Of a stretch of 64,000 nt of DNA, positions 25,608 through 34,087 are shown piece by piece. The notes under the pieces are model-generated. The model was not told where the DNA came from. It made no database searches and saw nothing but the letters and a program-made list of their open reading frames with translations. This DNA comes from an uncultured Oscillibacter sp. (GTDB taxonomy: Bacteria > Bacillota > Clostridia > Oscillospirales > Oscillospiraceae). The stretch covers positions 34,085-98,084 of the forward strand of contig CAJTVF010000003.1 in NCBI GenBank assembly GCA_910579435.1, in the 5' to 3' direction. Position numbers and translations under genes: made by a program. Numbering within the stretch: position 1 is the first letter of the stretch; every line of letters begins with the position of its first letter.

Positions 25608-28379
25608 ATGGCAGTCAGCGGAGTAAGCAGATCTACCAGCATTTACGGGAATCGAAATGTCATCACCGGCCTTGCCAGCGGCATGGACACGGAGAGCATG
25701 ATCGAAAACGCGATATCCGCGTACAAAAACAAAATCACGGCTCTGACCCAGAAGCGCACGAAGACGGAGTGGAAGCAGGACGCGTACCGGAGTATGATCA
25801 GCAAAATGTCCTCCTTCCTCTCGAAATACACTTCTTACCGCTCCAGCAACAACCTGATGTCCACCAGCTTCTTCGACTCGGCGGTGAAGACGGTGTCCAA
25901 GGGGGCCAACAAGGACCTGGTGTCCGCCACCGGCCGGTCCAGCAGCGATATCCGCATCGACCGGGTGAGGCAGCTGGCTGCCGCCGCCACCTACAAGCTC
26001 AGCGGCACCGCACTGGACGGCACTACCGCCGAATTTGGACAGGATAAGGTCACGTCCGCCGCCAGCGGGACCCTGGACCTGGACAAGGAAATCGAGCTTG
26101 GCAATTTGAACGGCTCCCTGACCCTGGCCTATGGCGGTTCCAACGCCACGAGCTATCTGCGCATCAATTTTGACGAGACCCAGACCTTTGAGGACGCCGA
26201 CGCCCTGGTGGCGGAGATCAACAAGCAGCTGGAGTCCCAGAGCGTTTCCATCGGCACCAACACCTACACCGGCCAGGACCTCTTGGACAACGTGATCAAG
26301 GCCGAAGTGGGCTCCGACGGCAAAATTACCTTTACGGACCCGAAGAAAAACGGCGTTTACGTCAGCGGAGCTACCGGCAACGTCCAGGAGAAGCTGCTGG
26401 GCGGGCAAAAGCCCAGCACGAATGCCGACGAGCAGATCAAGTCTCTGACCCTTTCCGGCGACGCGCTGGACACCAAGTCGATGAACACCCTGGAGTATCT
26501 CTCCACCCGGGGCGCCAGCATGGAAATCACCCTGGACGGCAAGACCAAGACCATCAAGCTGCCGGGCGAGGACACAGTTAAGGGCCTGACCGGTGCGGAC
26601 CGGGACGAGGCCTATATCAAGGCGCTGCAAAAGAACATCGACGACGCCTTTGGCAAGGGCAAGCTGACGGTAAGTGACAAAAATGGCAGCGAAAAGGGCA
26701 TCCAGCTCCAGTTTGAAGCGCCCAAGGCGTCCACGTTTGCCATTGGTTCCAGCAAGGGCGAGATGCTGGGCTTCGGCGAGAGCGACCGGGTCACCAGCTA
26801 TCTGAATACCGGCAAGACCCTGGGCGAGCTGCTCAAGGCGGAGGACTTCGAGGGCCTTGAGAAGGCGTATGTCCTGGATTCCAAGGGCAATAAAACCGAC
26901 AAGCTGGCGACGGACGCCAACGGAAAGCAGCTCTATTCCTTCAAGGTCAACGGCAAGGAAGTCGGCCAGTTCAACGAAGATACGGCCCTGAGCACGGTCT
27001 TCAACGCCATGAACAGCAACAGCGAGTCCGGAGTGAAGGTGGCCTATTCCAAGCTGACCAACGAGCTGAGCTTCACCGCCAAGGATACCGGCGCGGCCAG
27101 CGAAATCAAGTTTGAGGGCCTGTCCGCCAAGCTGTTCGGGGCCCCCGGCACCTATGACGATGACGGACGAGGAAGTTATACCGCTGGCCAGGACGCCATT
27201 TTCGAGGCTACTGTCAACGGCACCTCCCTGGGAGAGATCACCCGCAGCTCCAACGAGGTGGATATGGACGGAATGACCATCAACCTCAAGGGGACCTTCG
27301 GCTATGAGACGGACGCGGATGGAAACATCAAATATAATGTAAGCCAGGCCAAGGATAAAGACGGCAACTCCATGTTCTATATCTACCAGGGCCAGGGCCA
27401 GGAAAAGCAGATCAGCGCCGAGCAGCTGGAGGACGGAAGATACGTTTTCCAGGACGAAAAGACCGGCAAAACCGTGTATGGTACAATGAATGCCGATGGG
27501 AATATGACCTTCCAGCATCAAAACGGCGACACGGTGTACGCCCAGGTGGATGGTTCCGGCAGACTGCGCTTTACCACAGACGAGACGCAGAAGCAGAACA
27601 TGAGCGCCCTTATGGAGAAAACCGCCGTCACAGCCCCCACCGAGGGCGTGACCTTCGAGACCAGCTCCGACGCGGACAAAATTGTGGACGTGGTCAAGCA
27701 GATGGTGGAAGACTACAACGCCATGGCTAAGGAGATCAAGGACGCCTATTCCACCCTCCCCGCCCAGCGGTCCAACGGCGCTTACTATGAGCCCTTGACT
27801 TCCGAGGATGAAGACGGCATGAGCGAAAGCGCCATCAAAAACTGGAACGAAAAGGCCAAGGCGGGCCTCCTCTTCGGCGACCGGGACCTGGCCTCCCTCT
27901 ACCAGCGCATGACCTCCGCCATCTCTATGACCGGCGAGAACGGCGCGGCCCTTCGGGCGGCGGGCATTACCGTCAACTACTCCAACGGCCTGAGCACCCT
28001 GGAGTTCGACGAGGACAAATTCCGCGCCGCCCTGAACAACGACCCCGACAAGGTCCGGGACGCCTTCACCGCCAGCGTGGAATCCGGCGCAAAGAGCAAC
28101 GGCCTGATGCAGGCTCTGAAGCAGCCCCTGGAGATCTACGGCAAGACCGAGGGCGGCAAGGGCGTGCTGGTGGAAAAGGCCGGCTCTCCCCTGGCTCCCA
28201 GCACCATGTACAACAATACCATCCAAAAGGAGCTCAACCGCATCGACGAGGAAATCGAGAAGTGGCAGGACAAAATGAGCGACCAGGTGGATTACTACAC
28301 CAATCAGTTCTCCCGCCTGGAGCAGCTTATCCAGCAGATGAACTCTCAGAGCTCTTATTTCTCCCAGATGATGGGCTGA
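25608..28379 (+). CDS. fliD: Flagellar filament cap protein FliD (enlarged)
   Basis: FliD caps the filament and folds incoming flagellin. The N-terminal FliD signature (VITGLASGMDTESMIENAIS, residues about 17-36) and the C-terminal coil (IEKWQDKMSDQVDYYTNQFS) are clear. At 923 residues it is much larger than common FliD (about 450-700); the extra mass sits in the exposed middle (about residues 180-720), including a DG-rich stretch near 560-680. The start is ATG 25608 after AAAGGAG; an upstream in-frame ATG at 25548 has no site. fliS follows. Confidence 0.93.
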   Translation: MAVSGVSRSTSIYGNRNVITGLASGMDTESMIENAISAYKNKITALTQKRTKTEWKQDAYRSMISKMSSFLSKYTSYRSSNNLMSTSFFDSAVKTVSKGANKDLVSATGRSSSDIRIDRVRQLAAAATYKLSGTALDGTTAEFGQDKVTSAASGTLDLDKEIELGNLNGSLTLAYGGSNATSYLRINFDETQTFEDADALVAEINKQLESQSVSIGTNTYTGQDLLDNVIKAEVGSDGKITFTDPKKNGVYVSGATGNVQEKLLGGQKPSTNADEQIKSLTLSGDALDTKSMNTLEYLSTRGASMEITLDGKTKTIKLPGEDTVKGLTGADRDEAYIKALQKNIDDAFGKGKLTVSDKNGSEKGIQLQFEAPKASTFAIGSSKGEMLGFGESDRVTSYLNTGKTLGELLKAEDFEGLEKAYVLDSKGNKTDKLATDANGKQLYSFKVNGKEVGQFNEDTALSTVFNAMNSNSESGVKVAYSKLTNELSFTAKDTGAASEIKFEGLSAKLFGAPGTYDDDGRGSYTAGQDAIFEATVNGTSLGEITRSSNEVDMDGMTINLKGTFGYETDADGNIKYNVSQAKDKDGNSMFYIYQGQGQEKQISAEQLEDGRYVFQDEKTGKTVYGTMNADGNMTFQHQNGDTVYAQVDGSGRLRFTTDETQKQNMSALMEKTAVTAPTEGVTFETSSDADKIVDVVKQMVEDYNAMAKEIKDAYSTLPAQRSNGAYYEPLTSEDEDGMSESAIKNWNEKAKAGLLFGDRDLASLYQRMTSAISMTGENGAALRAAGITVNYSNGLSTLEFDEDKFRAALNNDPDKVRDAFTASVESGAKSNGLMQALKQPLEIYGKTEGGKGVLVEKAGSPLAPSTMYNNTIQKELNRIDEEIEKWQDKMSDQVDYYTNQFSRLEQLIQQMNSQSSYFSQMMG

Positions 28380-28406
28380 TTTTAAAAAGGCGGTGATCCA
28401 CAAACA

Positions 28407-28784
28407 ATGGATATGAAAGGCTACCAGCAATACAAGGAGCAGAGCGTCAATACCATGACCCAGGGAGAGCTGCTGCTGCTGCTGTATGACGAGTTGTATA
28501 AACGCCTGTCCCAGGCGGAGCTCATGCTGGACCAACAGAATTACCCCGTTTATGAAGCCTCCATTGAGCGTTCGGCCGCCATCATCGACTACCTGGACTC
28601 CACGCTGGACCATCAGTATCCCATCAGCGGAAATCTGGCACAGCTGTATGAGTACTTTACTTATGAGCTGAGCCGGGCAAAGATCGGCCGCCGCAAGGAG
28701 CTCCTGGCCCACGTGAAGACCATGGTGGGCGAGCTGCGGGACGCCTTCCGCCAGGCGCAAAAAAGCGGAGACTCAAGAAAGTAG
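28407..28784 (+). CDS. fliS: Flagellin export chaperone FliS
   Basis: FliS binds the flagellin C-terminus before export and interacts with FliW in Firmicutes. The 125-residue helical protein begins with the family pattern YQQYKEQSVNTMTQGELLLLLYD (positions about 6-28). AAGGCGGTGA precedes ATG 28407. It follows fliD by 27 bases. The flagellin substrate is not encoded in the window. Confidence 0.95.
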   Translation: MDMKGYQQYKEQSVNTMTQGELLLLLYDELYKRLSQAELMLDQQNYPVYEASIERSAAIIDYLDSTLDHQYPISGNLAQLYEYFTYELSRAKIGRRKELLAHVKTMVGELRDAFRQAQKSGDSRK

Positions 28785-28792
28785 GGATCAGG

Positions 28793-29179
28793 ATGGAAGC
28801 ACCGGCGCTGATGGATGCCCACGTACAGCTTAAACGAATTTACACCGCGCTGAACGAGGCGCTGGACCTGACCCGCCAGCTGGCGGACGCCGTGGACCGG
28901 GACGATCAGATCTCGGCGCAGATGCTGATCTCTATGCGGCAGGAGCCCACCGACAAGCTGGCCAGGGCCCAGCAGGCTCTGGAACAGCAGCGCCGCTCCC
29001 TGCCCGCTGGAGACGCGGCCCGCCTCTCCGCCATTTTGAAGGGCGCGGAGGCGGAGACGGCGGAGGAAGGCCCGGTGACGGCACAGGTGGGCGCGAACCA
29101 GAGGGTCTTGAAGCAGCTTGTGGAGCTGGACCGGGTGGTCAACCGCAAGCTGGCGCGAGAGAAGTCCATCTACAAGTAA
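28793..29179 (+). CDS. Small helical protein in FliT position
   Basis: The 128-residue product is almost entirely helical, rich in Gln, Ala, Leu and Arg, with no membrane segment or signal peptide. It starts eight bases after fliS; ATG 28811 is an alternative start. Its place after fliD-fliS and its size fit a FliT- or FlgN-like export chaperone, but I see no diagnostic motif. A weak hairpin follows at 29198. Confidence 0.6.
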   Translation: MEAPALMDAHVQLKRIYTALNEALDLTRQLADAVDRDDQISAQMLISMRQEPTDKLARAQQALEQQRRSLPAGDAARLSAILKGAEAETAEEGPVTAQVGANQRVLKQLVELDRVVNRKLAREKSIYK

Positions 29180-29197
29180 GAGAAACCGCGAAAGCCG

Positions 29198-29227
29198 GAG
29201 CTCCGGCCGGCCGGTCCGGCCGGGCTC
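29198..29227 (+). terminator. GC-rich hairpin after the FliT-like gene
   Basis: GAGCTCCGGCCGG and CCGGCCGGGCTC pair across CCGGT. Only a short CCTTTG follows, so it is a weak terminator or mRNA stabiliser before the ABC ATPase gene. Confidence 0.4.
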
Positions 29228-29324
29228 CCGCCTTTGCGCGCGTAGGGACGAATGCCGGAAACTGCCAAGCGGACGGGAAGTCCTTCCGCTTGAGATATGA
29301 TTCAAGACTACGGGAGCGCAGAGT

Positions 29325-30062
29325 ATGCCCACGATCACGCTGGAAAACGTCACAAAGAACTATAAGCTGGACCGCCGGCAGCAGAAGGAGCAGAAGGGCA
29401 AGAGGTACGAGGTCGGCGTAGAGGACATCAACCTGACCATCCGGCAGGGGGAATTCGTCTTCCTGGTCGGCAGCAGCGGCGCGGGAAAGAGCACGCTGCT
29501 GGACCTGATCTCCGGGAAGCTCAAGCCGGACAAGGGAATGGTGTGCCTGGACAAGAAGGACCTCTCCAAGCTGATTCCCTGGAGCCAGAACCGCATGGCC
29601 ATCCTCTTCGGCAAGGTCCAGCAGGAGCACAGCCTCATTCGGAAAATGACCGTGGAGGAGAACCTCTGGGTGGCCGCCCAGGTGGGCCGCCGCCGCTTTG
29701 AGAGCGGGAAGCACGTGGAGCTCCGGGTGAAGAAGGTGCTGGGCCTGGTGGGAATGCGGGGCGTGGAGTCCCGGTATCCGGTGGAGATGTCCATCGGGGA
29801 ATGCCGCCGGGTGGAGCTGGCCCGGGCCCTGATCAACAGCCCTCCCATTCTGGTGCTGGACGAGATCACGGCGAACCTGGACGACGACAACATCTGGGAC
29901 ATGTTTCAGCTTTTGCAGGAAATCAACCGCATGGGCACCACCGTAATCATGGCCACCCATGCCAGCCGGTATGTGAACATCATGCGCCGGCGGGTGATTA
30001 CATTGGTGGATGGAAAGATTTTCGGAGATGTCGAGAAAGGAAGATACGGCGACGTGGTATAG
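29325..30062 (+). CDS. Orphan FtsE-like ABC ATPase
   Basis: The 245-residue protein is a single ABC ATPase domain of the FtsE/LolD type: Walker A GSSGAGKST (about residues 46-54), Q-loop near KVQQEHS, Walker B ILVLDEI and H-loop ATHAS. The signature motif reads SIGECRR instead of the usual SGGEQQR, so the second Gly and Gln are replaced. No membrane partner (FtsX-like) is encoded nearby. In a flagellar operon it may act with a chromosomally distant permease, or in a non-transport role. Preceded by GGGAGCG before ATG 29325. Confidence 0.85.
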   Translation: MPTITLENVTKNYKLDRRQQKEQKGKRYEVGVEDINLTIRQGEFVFLVGSSGAGKSTLLDLISGKLKPDKGMVCLDKKDLSKLIPWSQNRMAILFGKVQQEHSLIRKMTVEENLWVAAQVGRRRFESGKHVELRVKKVLGLVGMRGVESRYPVEMSIGECRRVELARALINSPPILVLDEITANLDDDNIWDMFQLLQEINRMGTTVIMATHASRYVNIMRRRVITLVDGKIFGDVEKGRYGDVV

Positions 30063-30123
30063 CCTCGGAGCCGATGATCATAGATAAGGATGAAGCTACA
30101 TAATAAAGAGGAGGAAGACGCAA

Positions 30124-31902
30124 ATGATCAAAAATATGAAGGTCAGGCAAAGCCTGGTCATGGGGTATGGAATTACCATCGGGATCTCCGCGCTTATCAT
30201 CATCATTTCCTTGTTCCTGATGACGATGCAGAAGGGCCAGTACACAAACATTCTGGAGCGGTATGTCGCGTCCAACGAGGCAGTGTTCGAATGCCGCATC
30301 AGCTACAATATTGCCGCCCGCGGTCTGCGGGACGCGGTTTTATCCGGCGACATGAGCAGCATTGACACAGCCAACAGCAAAATCAGCGAGCTGAAAACGG
30401 AGATGGCAGAGCTGAACAGCATTTATCCCCTGGAGGATAAGACGGAGCTGAACAACTTTGTCGCGCTGGTGGAGGACTGGGAGGCCGAGGCCGAAAAAAT
30501 TGGCCAGACGGCCCGGACGAACCAGGAGCAGGCCGCCAATATGATCGTAACCACCTGCACGCCCGCCCTGACCCAGGCCGCCGCCGCCGGCGATACGCTG
30601 GCCGCGAGGCTCCAGTCTGAACAGGCGAAGGTCATTGAGCGGCAGAACACGATTTCCATGATCGCGATCATTGCCATCATTGTAGCGATGGTCATTGCGA
30701 CCCTCGTGGTGATCCGGTTTGCGCTCGTCATCATCAAGAGCATCGTGATTCCTGTGGAGAAGGTCCGGGTCGCCCTGGTGGGCTTCAGCGAGGGCAAGCT
30801 GGACATCCCCGTGGACTATGAGAGCAAGAGCGAGCTGGGCGAAATGTGCGACGCACTGCGAAGCAGCCAGCACACTTTGGACGGCGTGATCAAGGATACC
30901 TGCCGCCTTCTGGAGGAGATGGGCAACGGCAACTTCAACTGCCGCACCGAGGCGGAGCAGCTGTATGTCGGCGAGCTGCGCAGCATGCTGGAGTCCATCC
31001 GCGTCATCAACCGCAGCCTCAGCGACACCCTGGCCCAGATTAACCTCAGCGGTGAGCAGGTTTCCTCCGGCTCCGACCAGGTGTCCACCGGCGCCCAGGC
31101 CCTGGCGCAGGGCGCTACCGAGCAGGCCAGCGCCGTTCAGGAGCTGTCCGCCACCATTGCCGAGATTTCCAGCCGTTCCCAGAGCAACGCCAAGCGCAGC
31201 GAGCAGGCCATTGACCACTCCAAGAACGCCGACCTGCGGGTCCGCGAGAGCGCGGACTACATGGAGGAAATGGTGAAGGCCATGGAGAAAATCTCCAGCT
31301 CCTCCGAGGAGATCGGCAAGATCATCGCCACCATTGAAAACATCGCCTTCCAAACCAACATCCTAGCCCTGAACGCCGCCGTGGAGGCCGCCCGGGCGGG
31401 CAGCGCCGGCAAGGGCTTCGCGGTTGTGGCCGACGAGGTGCGGAACCTGGCAACCAAGTCCGACCAGGCCGCCAAGGCCACCAAGGAGCTGATTGACAAC
31501 TCCATTACCTCCGTCCAGGACGGCAGCGAAATCGTCAAGCGGGTGTCCGAGTCCCTGGACAAGACGGTGGAGGCCACCAACGAGTCCATGTCCGCCCTCC
31601 AGGAGATTGCCAAGGCTGTCGAGGAAGAGGCCGAGGCCATCGCGCAGGTCACCGAGGGCATCGACCAGATCTCCAGCGTGGTGCAGACCAACTCCGCCAC
31701 CTCGGAGCAGTCCGCCGCCGCCAGCGAGGAGCTGAGCAGCCAGGCCAGCCTGATGAAGGACCTGCTGAGCAAGTTCCGTCTCCTCAACGACAGCGGCTCC
31801 AGCAGCTACAGCGCCCCTGCTGCCTCCTACTCCGACGACAGCGCCGACATCTCCTATGACGGCGGCTACAGCGGCGGCGGAAGCGCGTTCAGCAAGTATT
31901 AA
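30124..31902 (+). CDS. Methyl-accepting chemotaxis protein
   Basis: The 592-residue chemoreceptor has a membrane segment near residues 11-35, an extracellular four-helix-bundle-type sensor of about 140 residues, a second segment (about 178-205), a HAMP domain (about 210-265) and a long signalling helix pair with the conserved hairpin tip NILALNAAVEAARAG. The tail is Ser/Tyr/Gly-rich with no clear CheR-tethering pentapeptide. AGAGGAGGA precedes ATG 30124. The ligand cannot be inferred. Confidence 0.95.
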   Translation: MIKNMKVRQSLVMGYGITIGISALIIIISLFLMTMQKGQYTNILERYVASNEAVFECRISYNIAARGLRDAVLSGDMSSIDTANSKISELKTEMAELNSIYPLEDKTELNNFVALVEDWEAEAEKIGQTARTNQEQAANMIVTTCTPALTQAAAAGDTLAARLQSEQAKVIERQNTISMIAIIAIIVAMVIATLVVIRFALVIIKSIVIPVEKVRVALVGFSEGKLDIPVDYESKSELGEMCDALRSSQHTLDGVIKDTCRLLEEMGNGNFNCRTEAEQLYVGELRSMLESIRVINRSLSDTLAQINLSGEQVSSGSDQVSTGAQALAQGATEQASAVQELSATIAEISSRSQSNAKRSEQAIDHSKNADLRVRESADYMEEMVKAMEKISSSSEEIGKIIATIENIAFQTNILALNAAVEAARAGSAGKGFAVVADEVRNLATKSDQAAKATKELIDNSITSVQDGSEIVKRVSESLDKTVEATNESMSALQEIAKAVEEEAEAIAQVTEGIDQISSVVQTNSATSEQSAAASEELSSQASLMKDLLSKFRLLNDSGSSSYSAPAASYSDDSADISYDGGYSGGGSAFSKY

Positions 31903-32012
31903 GCGCTTTTCCGCCGGGCAGGTCCGGCCAATTTAAGACGCGAGCTGCCGTGGACACGGAATGAACGCAGGACCACTCGCGCCATCCCGCACTGGCAGTA
32001 GAGTTCCCTGCC

Positions 32013-32053
32013 ATGATGCCAGAAGGCGGTTCGGTGCCGCTTTCTGGCATCAT
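32013..32053 (+). terminator. Long perfect hairpin between the chemoreceptor and the FtsA-like gene
   Basis: ATGATGCCAGAA pairs exactly with TTCTGGCATCAT; GGCGG and CCGC extend the stem inward around TTCGGTG. Only three T residues follow on the plus strand, so termination may be partial. It separates the motility genes from the FtsA-like pair. Confidence 0.55.
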
Positions 32054-32091
32054 TTGTGCCTCCGAGAGGCATAGAAAAGGAGCGTCTCTTT

Positions 32092-34050
32092 ATGAAGGAT
32101 TTGAGAGCCCAGGAGCAGGATCTGATCTTCGCCCTGGATATTGGGACCCGCAGCGTTGTGGGCATTGTGGGCAGACCCTTCGGGGGCCGGTTCAAGGCCC
32201 TGGACATTGAAATGGCGGAGCATGGGAGCCGCGCCATGCTGGACGGGCAGATCGACAACATCCATCAGGTGGGGGCCCTGGCCCGGACGGTGACGGACCG
32301 TTTGGAGGAACGCCTGGGCATCCGCCTGGAGCGGGTCTGCGTGGCCGCCGCCGGGCGCGCTCTGCGGACCCAGAGCGGCAGCTTTGCCATAGACATCAGC
32401 GACGAAAAATCCATCAGCGCCGAAACCATCAGCCGCCTGGAGGCGGGGGCCCTCTCCGCCGCCGAGGAGGCCTTGCAGGTGGAGGATGAGGCACGGCGGC
32501 AGTTTTTCATGGTGGGCTACACCGTGGTCCAATACCGGCTGGACAACTATCCCCTGGCGTCCCTCCTGGACCACACGGGCAAGAAGGCGGAGGCGGACGT
32601 GGTAGCCACTTTCCTCCCCGGGGAGGTGGTGGAGAGTCTGTACGCCGCCATGCGGACGGCGGGCCTCCAGGTCTCCAGCCTGACGCTGGAGCCCATCGCC
32701 GCCATGAACGCCGCCATTCCGGCGGAGCTGCGGCTTTTGAACCTGGCGCTGGTGGACATCGGCGCGGGGACTACGGATATCGCCGTTTGCCGGGACGGCA
32801 GCGTCACCGGGTACACCATGGCGACCATTGCCGGAGACGAGATCACCGAGGCCATCATGCGGACCTTCCTGGTGGACTTCCAGACCGCCGAGGAGATGAA
32901 GCGGAATCTCCGCTCCGGGGAGGACGCCCGTTATACGGATATTCTGGGCCTGGAAAACACCGCCGCGTTCGCGGAGATTCACGCCGCCATCCAGGAGCCC
33001 ATGGGCCGCCTGGCGGAGGCCATCGCCGCCCAGGTGACGGAGCTCAACGGCGGCGCGCCCTCGGCGCTGTTCCTGGCGGGCGGCGGCAGCAAGCTGGACG
33101 GCCTCCGGGAGAGAGTGGCCCAGAGCCTGGGGATGGATGAGCGACGGGTGGCCATCGCCGGAAACAACTTTGCCAAAAGCGCCTTTGCCGACGAGATCGA
33201 CCTGAACAACCCGGAGTACGCCACGCCGCTGGGCATCGCCGTTTCCGCCGCCCTGGGCCTTTTGAACGACAGCTATGTCATCACCCTCAATGGGGAGACC
33301 GCCAAGCTCTTCCGCAGCGGCGTGCTCACGGTGCGGGACATTTTGCTGATGAACGGCTACACCTACGCCGATATGCTGGGCCGCTCCGGGAAGAACCTGG
33401 GCGTGACCCTCAACGGGCGGCGCATGGTTCTCCGGGGCGAGCCCGCCGCCCCCGCCATCCTCCGGGTCAATGGAGAGGAGGCGGCCATCAACGCGGTGGT
33501 CCACGCCGGGGACAGCATCCGCTTCCAGCCCGCCCGCAGCGGCAAGGACGCCGCCCGGACTTTGGGAGAGCTTCTGGGGAAGGAGTTCTCCGGCCGGGTA
33601 CTGCTGAACAACCGGGAAGGAGACCGAAAGGCCCCCCTGCACCAGGGGGACGTGATTTTGACTCTGGAAGGTCCCGCTGGCGTAGTTCCGCCTCTGCCGC
33701 CCCAGGCGGAGGAGCCGGAGAGCCCTTTGCCGGAACCGCCGGCCCCGGAGCCCCAGCCGAAGCCGCTGTCTCCCCAGTCGGAGGCAGAGACCGTCCGGGA
33801 GGAACCGCCGGAGCCTCCTAAGCCGGTGAAGCCCCTGATCCACAAGCGGGAAGTGGAGATCCTTCTGAATGGCAAGCCTCTGGTCCTGCCGCCAAAGGAG
33901 AATGGTCAGCCCTATTACGTCATGGACCTGCTGGAGCGCTCCGGCGTGGACTTTGAGACGCTGGAGGGCCCCGTCCGCCTGGCGGTGAATGGAGTGGAAT
34001 GCGGTTTCAGTCAGGCGGTGAAGGACCGGGATTCCATCACCATCCGCTGA
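32092..34050 (+). CDS. FtsA-like actin-fold protein with C-terminal ubiquitin-like extensions
   Basis: The protein has about 652 residues. Residues about 10-390 form an FtsA/PilM-type actin fold: ALDIGTRSVVGIVG at the phosphate-1 loop, an SHS2-like insert (about 70-180), LVDIGAGTTDIAV at phosphate-2, and ALFLAGGGSKLDGL at the adenosine motif. After it come two beta-rich segments (about 400-540 and 585-652) separated by a Pro/Glu linker; each has an N-G-x-x-x-x-L strand pattern like a ubiquitin/beta-grasp fold. ATG 32092 follows AAAAGGAG. FtsA is normally about 420 residues, but such long clostridial forms exist. No ftsZ is nearby. Confidence 0.8.
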   Translation: MKDLRAQEQDLIFALDIGTRSVVGIVGRPFGGRFKALDIEMAEHGSRAMLDGQIDNIHQVGALARTVTDRLEERLGIRLERVCVAAAGRALRTQSGSFAIDISDEKSISAETISRLEAGALSAAEEALQVEDEARRQFFMVGYTVVQYRLDNYPLASLLDHTGKKAEADVVATFLPGEVVESLYAAMRTAGLQVSSLTLEPIAAMNAAIPAELRLLNLALVDIGAGTTDIAVCRDGSVTGYTMATIAGDEITEAIMRTFLVDFQTAEEMKRNLRSGEDARYTDILGLENTAAFAEIHAAIQEPMGRLAEAIAAQVTELNGGAPSALFLAGGGSKLDGLRERVAQSLGMDERRVAIAGNNFAKSAFADEIDLNNPEYATPLGIAVSAALGLLNDSYVITLNGETAKLFRSGVLTVRDILLMNGYTYADMLGRSGKNLGVTLNGRRMVLRGEPAAPAILRVNGEEAAINAVVHAGDSIRFQPARSGKDAARTLGELLGKEFSGRVLLNNREGDRKAPLHQGDVILTLEGPAGVVPPLPPQAEEPESPLPEPPAPEPQPKPLSPQSEAETVREEPPEPPKPVKPLIHKREVEILLNGKPLVLPPKENGQPYYVMDLLERSGVDFETLEGPVRLAVNGVECGFSQAVKDRDSITIR

Positions 34051-34087
34051 GGGCGGGCCGCTTGAGTATAGGTAGGAGAGTGAAGCG

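Noticed and set aside
25539..28760. Long minus-strand open frame opposite fliD
   Set aside because: It shadows fliD codons, has no ribosome binding site or domain, and ends inside fliS.
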